This document shows, one piece after another, positions 1 to 7,035 of a DNA stretch of 12,420 bases (positions are counted from its first letter, which is position 1; every line of letters begins with the position of its first letter). This DNA is from Chloroflexota bacterium. GTDB lineage: Bacteria > Chloroflexota > Ktedonobacteria > Ktedonobacterales > Ktedonobacteraceae. The DNA is taken from assembly GCA_021828635.1 (NCBI GenBank), contig JAJZEJ010000605.1, forward strand, positions 1 through 12,420. Reading direction: 5' to 3'. The position numbers and the translations under genes were made by a program. The notes beneath the pieces were generated by a model. The model did not search any database. It was not told the DNA's origin and was given only the letters and a program-made list of their open reading frames with translations.

Positions 1-22
1 TCGCCGCCCCCCATCGCCCATG

Positions 23-42
23 CCTTTCAACAGTAGGTTTTT
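23..42 (+). repeat. Left terminal inverted repeat of the IS
   Basis: The sequence CCTTTCAACAGTAGGTTTTT is the exact reverse complement of 1359-1378. Pairing stops on both sides of these 20 bases, so this fixes the IS end at position 23. It lies just beyond the transposase stop codon (45-47). Confidence 0.92.
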
Positions 43-44
43 CA

Positions 45-1277
45 TCAAGCAGGCTTCTGAGGGGGATGAGCCGCTCGTTTCTTCTTCGTTGGTTTCGTGC
101 GAACAGGAGGAGACGAGGGCCAGGCTTCAGGAATAAAGCGTCCCATGACCAACCCATCACCGCGAATCAACGATCCCACAATCATGAGCAAACCGCGGGC
201 AAAGCAACTGAGCATGCGCGGACGAGACCGTTGTGTGGCGGTGCGACGCGCAATATGGGTGGGAGGCAACGCTTCCAATCCACTGACCGGAAGGTTCGCA
301 TCGGCCTCCCCCCCAACACTGAGAACCCACAGCGTGGCAACTGCGATAGCAAACCACAGCCGCTCGGCACGGGCGGGATCCACCATTTTCGTTTGATGCC
401 ACTGCCATCCACCGCGTTTCGTATCTTTAAATCCCCCTTCAATCCAACTGCGCATGCCATACCATACCACAGTGGCCTGTTCAGGAGCCAAATCGGTGAC
501 GACTAACCACACTTCTTCATAGCCTTCATCCCAGCGAGCCAGTAACGTACAACGCAAGCGACTCTTCGGTTCGCTGAAACACTCTACCTCCCCACACCAT
601 GCTCCTTTGACCTCAGGCACAGCAGTCGAGAGGCCGCGAAACCCCGTCTCCGCGAGCGGGCGGAAATGGCCTTGTTTGTTGATGCGCATAAAGGGATGCC
701 AGCCTAACGAGACGATGTGGCTGTAGAGCCATAGCGCATACAAGCCGCGATCACTCAAGACAATCACTGTCCAGGACACCGGGACTCCTGCTTGCACCTG
801 TGTCAATAACTCTTTCCAGTAGGGTTGCCACGAGCCTTTTTCTTCTGCCGCCACAATTTTCCACGCCACTGGAATGGCACAGCCGCGATAGACCACACTC
901 ACACACAACACCGTAAAGCGTTTCTTCAGCGTGCTGGCATCTATTGCCAGGGCTACATGGCACTCCTGTGCAGGCCACAAACTGAGGACCCAGGCCAATA
1001 AAGGGGCAAAACACATCGTCACATCCAATGCTTGCCGTTTGGCTCCTTTCTTGTCTTTGGCATCATAGCACCACTCCCGTAAACGTTGCACCAGGCTGCC
1101 TTCTGCACATCCCAGTTGCAGCGCTAAGGTCGCACAGACGCTGGTGATGCCACACGACCTGGCGAGAACCATTCCGTAACTCCACAATGCGAGGACGGTG
1201 GCCTGGGGACGACTCAAGGTTGGAAAGGCCATTGACACGGTTTCTCTCCATTGCGATAATGGGGTCGGGTAAGACAT
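45..1277 (-). CDS. IS4-family DDE transposase
   Basis: A 410-residue cut-and-paste transposase that would bind the 20-bp ends and move the element. The catalytic acids are visible: D in the strand 'ALAIDAST' (about residue 112), D in 'VLSDRGLY' (about 175), and E in 'YGMRSWIEGGFKDTK' (about 280). The last segment fits the IS4-type YREK signature exactly (Y, two residues, R, three, E, six, K). The C-terminus is basic and proline-rich. The ATG at 1275-1277 has a strong AGGAGG Shine-Dalgarno sequence about 7 bases upstream. The gene occupies most of the space between the repeats and shows no frameshift, so the protein is probably functional. The exact IS subgroup was not determined. Confidence 0.9.
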   Translation of the reverse strand: MSYPTPLSQWRETVSMAFPTLSRPQATVLALWSYGMVLARSCGITSVCATLALQLGCAEGSLVQRLREWCYDAKDKKGAKRQALDVTMCFAPLLAWVLSLWPAQECHVALAIDASTLKKRFTVLCVSVVYRGCAIPVAWKIVAAEEKGSWQPYWKELLTQVQAGVPVSWTVIVLSDRGLYALWLYSHIVSLGWHPFMRINKQGHFRPLAETGFRGLSTAVPEVKGAWCGEVECFSEPKSRLRCTLLARWDEGYEEVWLVVTDLAPEQATVVWYGMRSWIEGGFKDTKRGGWQWHQTKMVDPARAERLWFAIAVATLWVLSVGGEADANLPVSGLEALPPTHIARRTATQRSRPRMLSCFARGLLMIVGSLIRGDGLVMGRFIPEAWPSSPPVRTKPTKKKRAAHPPQKPA

Positions 1278-1358
1278 GACGATCCTCCTGCTACGACGAA
1301 AGCTTCGATAGTCTTTCTATCGTACCAGATTGGTTCGTCTTGTCGTTTCCTTTTTCCT

Positions 1359-1378
1359 AAAAACCTACTGTTGAAAGG
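1359..1378 (-). repeat. Right terminal inverted repeat of the IS
   Basis: AAAAACCTACTGTTGAAAGG matches 23-42 perfectly in inverted orientation. This is the transposase-promoter end of the element. Bases 1379 onward belong to the interrupted gene and start with a run rich in G and C. Confidence 0.92.
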
Positions 1379-1909
1379 GGAGGCCCCCCCCACCATATGA
1401 AACGTGAGATTGGCAGATCCATCATCTTCCACCGTCTGAGACCGTTCAAGGCGAACCAGATGTTGAAGTGGCACCCAACTGACAAGTGGTGAGCGTCCGT
1501 GGGCAGCAGTCACTACGATCAATCGGCTCTGCGTCAACGCATAGCGGGAGAAACGATAGATTGCTACCTGCTGTTCTCGCTGACGCAAATGGAGCAAACT
1601 CCCGAGCGTAACGCCAAAAATCAATCCTACCAGCAGGAGCCAGATGGTCAGCACAAGCGGGAAGGGTAATGGAATCCATTGCATTGCACACCCTACCGTG
1701 AAAATCCCGCCGCCAAGAAACAACACCTGGAGCAGCAACAGGCTTGTTTTACTGTATTGGAAGGCGAGTTGCGCAATCTGGTTGAGACGATGGACAGATG
1801 CTTCTGTTGGTCGTCCAGACCAGTGCGGTGATTCTCCCGAAAGTGCTATCATGAGTAAATTATCTGCAAGCACATCAGAAATGTTATAAGGCGGCATGGA
1901 GAGCATCAT
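1379..1909 (-). pseudogene. Two-helix membrane protein, 3' end removed by the IS
   Basis: Codons 1-177 of a small membrane protein survive. The frame then runs into the IS and picks up 54 foreign codons before a stop at 1214-1216. Visible parts are a soluble N-terminus of about 54 residues, two hydrophobic helices (about 55-76 and 84-105), and then a beta-rich segment. That segment contains 'RYALTQSRLIVVT', 'VPLQHLVRLERSQ' and 'GSANLTFHM', which resembles a bacterial PH-like (bPH) domain behind a helical hairpin; this family call is inference. A strand or two and the end of that domain appear to be missing. The start has AAGGA just upstream, with either of two adjacent ATG codons (1909 or 1906) possible. 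It lies 86 bp downstream of the cellulase gene in the same direction and could be co-transcribed with it. Confidence 0.7.
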
Positions 1910-1956
1910 GTTCCTTTTTCCTTTCTTTTTTCAGGTGTATTGATAGGCTAGCCCGA

Positions 1957-1989
1957 AGAGCTAAAGATCCGGCAAAGGTCTCTAGCTCT
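1957..1989. terminator. Imperfect hairpin between cellulase and membrane-protein genes
   Basis: Bases 1957-1969 pair with 1977-1989 (13 positions, one mismatch and one G-U) around a 7-base loop. The hairpin begins 7 bases past the cellulase stop codon. No T-run follows on either strand, so it is not a standard intrinsic terminator. It could instead stabilise the mRNA 3' end or reduce read-through. Confidence 0.35.
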
Positions 1990-1995
1990 CCCAGA

Positions 1996-3528
1996 TTATA
2001 AGACGCCACAAGCAGAACCATTGAGCGTAAATGAGGTCGGGTTGGTATTACTGCCACTCCAGGAGGCATTAAAGCCAATACTCATCGAGGAGCTAGGCGA
2101 GATAGTACCATCATAACTGACATTCGTGACCGTCACCTGCTCTCCTTGCTGTGCATAGTTCATATTCCACGGCTGATAGATTTGCTGGTTGTTCGGGAAG
2201 GTGAAGACCAGCATCCAGCCATTCATGGTCGATGAACTCGTATTCACAATGGTAATGTTCCCCGTGAACCCTATGTTCCACTGGTTTTGCACGCTGTAAT
2301 TAATTGTGCAATCACTGCCTGATGGTGGGGTTGGGGTAAGCGAAGGTGGGGTCAGTGTTACTGTGGGCGTTGGTGGTGTTGGCGTAGGACTACCACCACC
2401 ACCAGCCAGCGCGATCAAGTGATCCTTCAAACCTTGACCAAAGGCGGTAGGAGTGCCGTCGTAGCTGGTAATCAACGCAGGGAAGGTACTACAGTTATAG
2501 GTATCCCAGGCCCAGCCAAGATAGCCGATGCCATGCTGATCAAGCCAGCTCATTGCTGTATTGATGAAATTAGAGGCACAATCATTCTCGCCCAGTTCAC
2601 CAGTAATCACCGGTACCTGTGCAGCTACAGGGGCCACCTGAGAATCCCAGCAGCTTGTGTTACTACAGGCATTGAAATTGTACAGATGGAACGAGGCAGC
2701 TAGATTGTTATCCGGGTCGTTAGGCTTATTCTGGAGCCACTGTGAGAGATTATTAGAATAAGCCAGCCCGCCAAGCATAAGGATGTTCGTAGCACCGGTT
2801 GCGCGTACTGTATTGACCAGCGTTTGCATGCCAGCTACCGCAAAACCAACATCATTACATGGGCTGGCACTCGGTGCTGAGCTACCGTTGAGCCAGCAAG
2901 CCCAACTCTGTGTATAGGGTTCGTTGTACAAGTCAAAGATTACTGACGAGTTATTTTTGAAGGTGTTTGCTACAGAGGTCCAGAATGTCGGGGCATGATC
3001 GGCATCGGGCATAGGCTGCTGCGCATTCGACTGCTGGTTGCCAGCAGCAGTCCAGTGTAAATCAACAATCGCCATCAGATTATATGAATTGAGAAGATTC
3101 ACATAGTTGATAATGGCTTGCTGATACTGCGCAGCTGAATAGTGAGCCGCCGGATAGCCATTGATGCCCAGCCAGCAATCCTCGTTGAGTGGCACGCGCA
3201 CAGCGTTCATATCCCAACTTGCCATTGCGCTCACCGACGTTGCATCACTTGGGCCATCGAAGACCGTGGTATTGCCTGCATTATCACACATATACTCTGT
3301 TCCGGCCCGATCAACACCTAACGGGCGCACTACCTGACCAGACCCATTCTCGATCTGGTTGCCGACAACGTGCAAGCCCGTCATAGACGGCCCGCTTGAT
3401 GCCGCGCTTGACGCCCTCACACTTCTCGTCACACCAAGTATTCCCACAACGCCAGCTCCCACGAGAAGTATTGAGACAAGAAGCAGAAGCAATGTATGCT
3501 TTCTTCGCATCGTTCGCATCGTTCGCAT
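1996..3528 (-). CDS. Secreted GH5 cellulase (endoglucanase-like) with C-terminal CBM2
   Basis: A 510-residue extracellular glycoside hydrolase predicted to cut beta-1,4-glucans such as cellulose by the retaining mechanism. Order of parts: basic N-terminus and hydrophobic signal segment (about 12-33, likely cleaved near 'VRASSAA'), GH5 barrel (about 48-375), Gly then Pro-Thr linker (376-405), and CBM2 (about 407-507). In the barrel, R111, H158 (DLHW), acid/base E203 (LYNEP), H281/Y283 and nucleophile E311 (ITGELGE) are at the expected GH5 positions. The CBM2 has paired end cysteines (C407, C507) and tryptophans W417, W438 and W454 that suit crystalline-cellulose binding. Three in-frame ATGs at 3528, 3519 and 3510 arise from a 9-bp repeat. 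The first is chosen because a weak GAGAG lies 6 bases upstream of it. The substrate beyond beta-glucan cannot be told. Confidence 0.92.
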   Translation of the reverse strand: MRTMRTMRRKHTLLLLLVSILLVGAGVVGILGVTRSVRASSAASSGPSMTGLHVVGNQIENGSGQVVRPLGVDRAGTEYMCDNAGNTTVFDGPSDATSVSAMASWDMNAVRVPLNEDCWLGINGYPAAHYSAAQYQQAIINYVNLLNSYNLMAIVDLHWTAAGNQQSNAQQPMPDADHAPTFWTSVANTFKNNSSVIFDLYNEPYTQSWACWLNGSSAPSASPCNDVGFAVAGMQTLVNTVRATGATNILMLGGLAYSNNLSQWLQNKPNDPDNNLAASFHLYNFNACSNTSCWDSQVAPVAAQVPVITGELGENDCASNFINTAMSWLDQHGIGYLGWAWDTYNCSTFPALITSYDGTPTAFGQGLKDHLIALAGGGGSPTPTPPTPTVTLTPPSLTPTPPSGSDCTINYSVQNQWNIGFTGNITIVNTSSSTMNGWMLVFTFPNNQQIYQPWNMNYAQQGEQVTVTNVSYDGTISPSSSMSIGFNASWSGSNTNPTSFTLNGSACGVL

Positions 3529-3530
3529 CG
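3504..3530 (-). repeat. Three 9-bp tandem repeats at the cellulase start codon
   Basis: TTCGCATCG occurs three times in perfect tandem. On the coding strand each unit supplies an ATG, giving the N-terminus MRTMRTMRRK. Copy-number change would keep the frame but alter the number of starts and the spacing to the ribosome-binding site. Confidence 0.9.
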
Positions 3531-3784
3531 TTGGCTCTCTTTCCTTTGCTAGTTAAGAACACAATGCCATTGCGAGGCATTGTTTCGTTGAGAGATAAAA
3601 ACAGCCTGAATGGCCTCTTGCGGGTCGTCTCCCGGCCAGAGCGCGGCTATTCGTTTGAAACCATCTGTACCAAACCCGGATACCGGCAACAGTGGAGAAC
3701 CTTTGCTTACGGGCGTGCCTCGCTAGGTGACGAGGTTCCCGCGCCTCACGGAAAAGCTCGCCTGTTTCTCTTCCCGTTTGCTCA
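3529..3784. other. Intergenic region between DpdA-like and cellulase genes
   Basis: This 256-bp stretch holds the upstream region of the cellulase gene, including a 23-bp dyad at 3561-3583. A possible small minus-strand frame begins at an ATG (3785-3783) overlapping the DpdA-like stop codon as TGATG. It reads 20 codons to an amber stop at 3725-3723, then stays open another 57 codons to a stop at 3551-3549. I recognise no protein in it. No convincing sigma-70 promoter or intrinsic terminator was found. Confidence 0.5.
3561..3583. promoter_or_regulatory. Inverted repeat upstream of cellulase, candidate operator
   Basis: ACAATGCC and GGCATTGT form perfect 8-bp arms around a 7-base centre, ending 33 bp before the first cellulase ATG. 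No T-run follows on either strand, so a terminator is unlikely. The size and place suit a dimeric regulator such as a LacI- or MarR-type repressor of a sugar-degradation gene. The regulator itself is not in the window. Confidence 0.4.
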
Positions 3785-5017
3785 TCACGCCATCTTCACC
3801 CGCGTCAAATGCCGCAGTTGTGGCCCCGATAATGGTCTAACAAGAGCAGGTTCCCGCTCTCGAAAATGTGCCAGGTAGTCCCGTGTCAGTACCACATGCC
3901 GCCCGCGCTCTAACCCTCGACACACTGTTTCAGGCAAACACGTAGGCGCTTTGTTCCCCTGCTCATCCTTATGCAAACAACTTTCCAGCACAGGAGCAAC
4001 CTTATACGCAGGGTTGGTCCACGAACCATACCCCCAATTGCCATTTCTGGCAGGCTCGACACAGGGACCGGCGCTATCAGTAGAAAGCTGGATACCGTAG
4101 AGACCACAAAGATAGAGCAGAAAACCGAGGAGCGCAGGGAGAATCACCCCAAACACATGCACCCGCTTGACACCTGCACGCCCCAAGACTTCAAAAACGC
4201 CAGGGAGGATAGACGCAGCTGCTGGAAGCATGACATGGCCGATCAGGCCAGTGATGCACCACCCACCTAACCCAAAGATGTCATCTGGTTGCATGACCTT
4301 GACAATCTCTGCTGCACACCGGGCATACTGTTCAGCCTCAACCCCTTGTGCAGAGAGGATTAAACGGACATGATGCCCAAAGGCGTGATCGATTCGGCGT
4401 CTCTGCGATGCGAGAAAATACGCCGCTTTGACGGTTTCGGCCACAGCGTACTCAGCAGACTCAACCGACCATCGCGCTTTACAGTGTTCTCCATCCAGCC
4501 ACGTCTCATCAATGAGCAGGTCATAACTGACCAGGCTCTCGACCAGATGAGCATAGCGGAATTCATAGGCATGAGCGATTTGACGTTGCAATGCATCGTT
4601 GAAAGACAGGCGCTCATTTTTGACAATGATCCCATTTTGCACCTCAATGCGCTCAGAAAAGGCGCAACTATCAATCATGACATGCCTGATTTTTGTCTCA
4701 TCGATAAGCACATGGGTTTTGCGAAGAACCCGTTTCTTCTTCCCAGTGATCTTGTCTTCCTTTTCCGCACTGGTAAATGGCGCGATACACACATATTCCC
4801 CGGAATTGATAGCATGATGATTCCAGTACCGCTCATTAAGTCCACAGTAAAACAGAATATCCGGCTGTTTCGTAACGCTCCCTGTGTTGAGTTTCGTAAC
4901 ACTGCTCAGCCTTGCCCGATAGGCTTTTTGTTTACATGCGTCAGAGCAGTACTTTCCGGGCCGTCCGGTAGCTGCCCGATCTACCAAATTAGGACATCTT
5001 TGTATTGCACATTTCAT
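3785..5017 (-). CDS. DpdA-like tRNA-guanine transglycosylase-fold protein with N-terminal zinc knuckle
   Basis: A 410-residue protein with the ordered motifs of the TGT fold: 'MIDSCAF' (D116, like the DSGGF loop), 'SYDLLIDE' (about 164-171), 'IFGLGGW' (248-253, like GGLAVGE), 'VHVFGV' (286-291, like LMGVG), and 'LSTDSAGP' (D314, in the place of the TGT nucleophile). The 'NWGYGSW' stretch after it recalls DpdA proteins, which exchange guanine in DNA for preQ0-type 7-deazaguanine. The CxCxxC zinc site of tRNA enzymes is absent. Instead residues 1-30 carry C3, C8, C24 and C28, followed by 'KQKAYRARL', a likely zinc knuckle for nucleic acid. It lies 69 bp downstream of the replication-relaxation gene in the same direction. 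Its ribosome-binding site is weak (AGAGAAAG). DNA as substrate is inference; a tRNA or other base-exchange role remains possible. Confidence 0.75.
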   Translation of the reverse strand: MKCAIQRCPNLVDRAATGRPGKYCSDACKQKAYRARLSSVTKLNTGSVTKQPDILFYCGLNERYWNHHAINSGEYVCIAPFTSAEKEDKITGKKKRVLRKTHVLIDETKIRHVMIDSCAFSERIEVQNGIIVKNERLSFNDALQRQIAHAYEFRYAHLVESLVSYDLLIDETWLDGEHCKARWSVESAEYAVAETVKAAYFLASQRRRIDHAFGHHVRLILSAQGVEAEQYARCAAEIVKVMQPDDIFGLGGWCITGLIGHVMLPAAASILPGVFEVLGRAGVKRVHVFGVILPALLGFLLYLCGLYGIQLSTDSAGPCVEPARNGNWGYGSWTNPAYKVAPVLESCLHKDEQGNKAPTCLPETVCRGLERGRHVVLTRDYLAHFREREPALVRPLSGPQLRHLTRVKMA

Positions 5018-5086
5018 GAGAATCGACTTTCTCTAACAAGCGTTTCCGCTCAAAATTTCCAGTTAGCCACCTATATTTGTTCACTG

Positions 5087-7030
5087 CTACTCCCAGAACA
5101 TGCGCCTCTTTGTTGCATCGTCTTCTGCCGATGGGGGCAGAATTTGTCGCCAGATGCACCCATAGGGCGTGTAGGTCGCCAGATGAGCGGCTGTTGTTAC
5201 CATCACCCGCAATCGCACACCTGCGCGAACCAGCGTATCAAGGCACGCTCGTCGCACCCGCTCTTCCTGGCAGTGTTCCGGGACAATAAATAACAGGCGG
5301 GGAAGCGCAGCCAGCCCTTCGGCAGCCCATGTCTGCGAAGTCCAATAGTCGGCATATGCGGCCATTTTTCGTGCCAGATCACGCTGGTTCATCGTTCCAG
5401 TATCCCACTCTATCCATACACGCATCCGGCGGTTTGGTTGACCAGTATTTCGCACTACCAGTTTAAGTTCGGCATCGGGCCGCAGGTTGCGCTGTATTCC
5501 ATGAAAGCGAAAAGTATGCTCAGCAAGCCAGCCGCACTCCCACCAGGCAACGGTAATCATGCGCTGATTCTGACGTGCGCCTGCACTTTGGTGGAAAGCC
5601 GCGATCACGCTATAAATGCCCGCTTGATGCGCTCCCTGGCGCTGCATTAGAAAGCGCGAACGTTCAGCTTGTCGTTTCAAGTGAAGAAGGGATACCTCAT
5701 GCATGGCTGCTACCTGTCGCAGCCCGCTCTCAGTGAGGAACCAGCGCCAGGCTCCGGTATTGCCGTATGCTATCACGTTGCGTTCCACCAGATGGACATG
5801 CACAAGATCACGGAGAAGCCGCTCGGCAGAGGCAGAGGTCAGTGACTTTCCATTGCTATGGGGAAGGACTGCCGCCAGCTCATCGGCGGTCATGTGCGGC
5901 GTTCGCGCCAGCTGCGTTAGCACGTCCCTCTGGCGCGGTGAGCAAACCCATGTTGCAGAAGAAATGGCAGTTCTGCCCGCCAGTTTTGTTCCTATCACCT
6001 TCTTCCGTTCGGCTTTCGTCGCAGAGGGTACACCATCCTGCTCGCATGCTTGCATGAGGTCTTGTATGTTTGTGAGATGAGTCAGTACTCCCTGTGGCAA
6101 TGTTGGCGAGGAGGCTGCGAATTGTGTTGCTAACTGAATATGCGCTCCCGTTGTCAGAGTGCGCCACGACCACTGCCAGGGATTTGCCTGTTGACTCAGG
6201 ATGGCAAGCATGCCGGTGAGCGGCGCATCGGTGGAACTGGCGGATTCCCGCGCTGCACGGCACCAGACCTCAGCTTGCCGTTCGTTTTCCACCAGCACCA
6301 ACACAGCGGGAAAGAAAGGCACCCTTTGCCCGCATTCATAGGCTTCATTTGTTGCTTGGTAGCGCCGCAAGGTGTGTAGTTGCGCACGGATGCGAGCGGG
6401 GTCGTACAGCCCACTTTCCAGCAGCAAGAAGGCGGTATGCCACCTGGTCGTTTTCGGGTGCCTTTTCTCTGTAGCCCATGTACGCGAGGCGTCCTGGTAA
6501 CTTTCTGTGATCGTCCATGCCAGGACTGCTTGCGCCTGAACAGCAATGGCATGACTTTGTGTCATGGGGAGATGCGCTCGCCAGTCCCGCATGAAATGCC
6601 AACGCACCATGACTGCATGGCCCTGGTGCGCCAGGGCTATCGGCGCGTAGCAGAAGAAGTCGAGGACGAAACTGTGGAGGCGATCTAGCATCATCAGACG
6701 CGGAAGAAGCCGACCGGGTGCGGCCAGTCCTTTCTGCCAGGTGCGTACTTCCGCGATGTCACGCTGGATACCCTGGGCAAGAAACGCCGTGCCTGCGCGG
6801 GTGAGAAGAAAGCGAGCCTCTCCTCCATAGCCACTGACGCGCTGGAGCCAACCGTTCTCAAGAAACCATGCCACCCGGCGATACACAGTTGCAGGATGCA
6901 GGTCAAAAACCGTTGCCACTTCCTGCGCACTACTGGCCGGATAGGCCAGTAGCCAGCCCAACAGATGGGCATCTGTTGTCGCCTGTTTCTCTTTTCTTGA
7001 TTCAATTACTTTTTTTACCGTGGTCGTCAT
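5087..7030 (-). CDS. Replication-relaxation family protein, internally duplicated
   Basis: A 647-residue DNA-processing protein of the Replic_Relax type found with conjugative ATPases in Gram-positive and Chloroflexota elements. It appears to be two copies of one module. Copy 1 has a winged helix (about 20-85) and a fold ending in 'FLLLESGLYD...LRRYQ' (201-225). Copy 2 has a winged helix (about 365-442) and 'RPDAELKL' (517-524) plus 'VWIEWDTG...LARKMAAYADYW' (538-563). Copy 2 keeps a D519, E541-x-D543, K555 pattern like PD-(D/E)XK nucleases, whereas copy 1 keeps only the E (E205) and lacks the rest. The start at 7030 has GAGGAG 10 bases upstream, overlapping the stop region of the coupling ATPase 5 bp away, so translation is probably coupled. 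Whether it nicks DNA or only binds it is unknown. Confidence 0.78.
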   Translation of the reverse strand: MTTTVKKVIESRKEKQATTDAHLLGWLLAYPASSAQEVATVFDLHPATVYRRVAWFLENGWLQRVSGYGGEARFLLTRAGTAFLAQGIQRDIAEVRTWQKGLAAPGRLLPRLMMLDRLHSFVLDFFCYAPIALAHQGHAVMVRWHFMRDWRAHLPMTQSHAIAVQAQAVLAWTITESYQDASRTWATEKRHPKTTRWHTAFLLLESGLYDPARIRAQLHTLRRYQATNEAYECGQRVPFFPAVLVLVENERQAEVWCRAARESASSTDAPLTGMLAILSQQANPWQWSWRTLTTGAHIQLATQFAASSPTLPQGVLTHLTNIQDLMQACEQDGVPSATKAERKKVIGTKLAGRTAISSATWVCSPRQRDVLTQLARTPHMTADELAAVLPHSNGKSLTSASAERLLRDLVHVHLVERNVIAYGNTGAWRWFLTESGLRQVAAMHEVSLLHLKRQAERSRFLMQRQGAHQAGIYSVIAAFHQSAGARQNQRMITVAWWECGWLAEHTFRFHGIQRNLRPDAELKLVVRNTGQPNRRMRVWIEWDTGTMNQRDLARKMAAYADYWTSQTWAAEGLAALPRLLFIVPEHCQEERVRRACLDTLVRAGVRLRVMVTTAAHLATYTPYGCIWRQILPPSAEDDATKRRMFWE

Positions 7031-7035
7031 GATCG

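Larger units (their letters stand above)
23..1378 (-). mobile_element. Complete IS4-type insertion sequence, 1356 bp
   Basis: The element is bounded by perfect 20-bp terminal inverted repeats and contains one transposase gene filling nearly its whole length. Two features place it in the IS4 superfamily: the DDE residues and the Y-(2)-R-(3)-E-(6)-K signature in the transposase. The bases just outside the two ends (1-22 and 1379 onward) do not form a direct repeat, although IS4 elements normally duplicate their target on insertion. This suggests rearrangement or decay after insertion. On the right the element interrupts the membrane-protein gene that starts at 1909. The ends and the reading frame are intact, so it may still be mobile. 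Confidence 0.9.

Noticed and set aside
1..22. Treating the left flank of the IS as the 3' continuation of the interrupted membrane-protein gene
   Set aside because: Only seven codons are visible, there is no target duplication to join the sides, and nothing in them is diagnostic.
2330..2400. Repetitive sequence resembling a microsatellite
   Set aside because: It encodes the Pro-Thr linker between the GH5 and CBM2 domains, so the repetition is explained by the protein.
3600..3740. Minus-strand translation containing 'WFQTNSRALAGRRP', which recalls the ParS/MbcA toxin-binding domain of antitoxins
   Set aside because: The match is one short stretch in a frame with no start codon, and continuing the family pattern would need a frameshift. 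It is too weak to call an antitoxin remnant.
3396..3878. A 160-codon plus-strand open frame between the cellulase and DpdA-like genes
   Set aside because: It overlaps both neighbouring genes in antisense, and its repeated 'FAS' residues simply come from the 9-bp repeat.
4370..5293. A 307-codon plus-strand open frame
   Set aside because: It lies antisense to the DpdA-like gene and the end of the replication-relaxation gene, its translation has no recognisable domain, and the minus-strand frames show clear family motifs.
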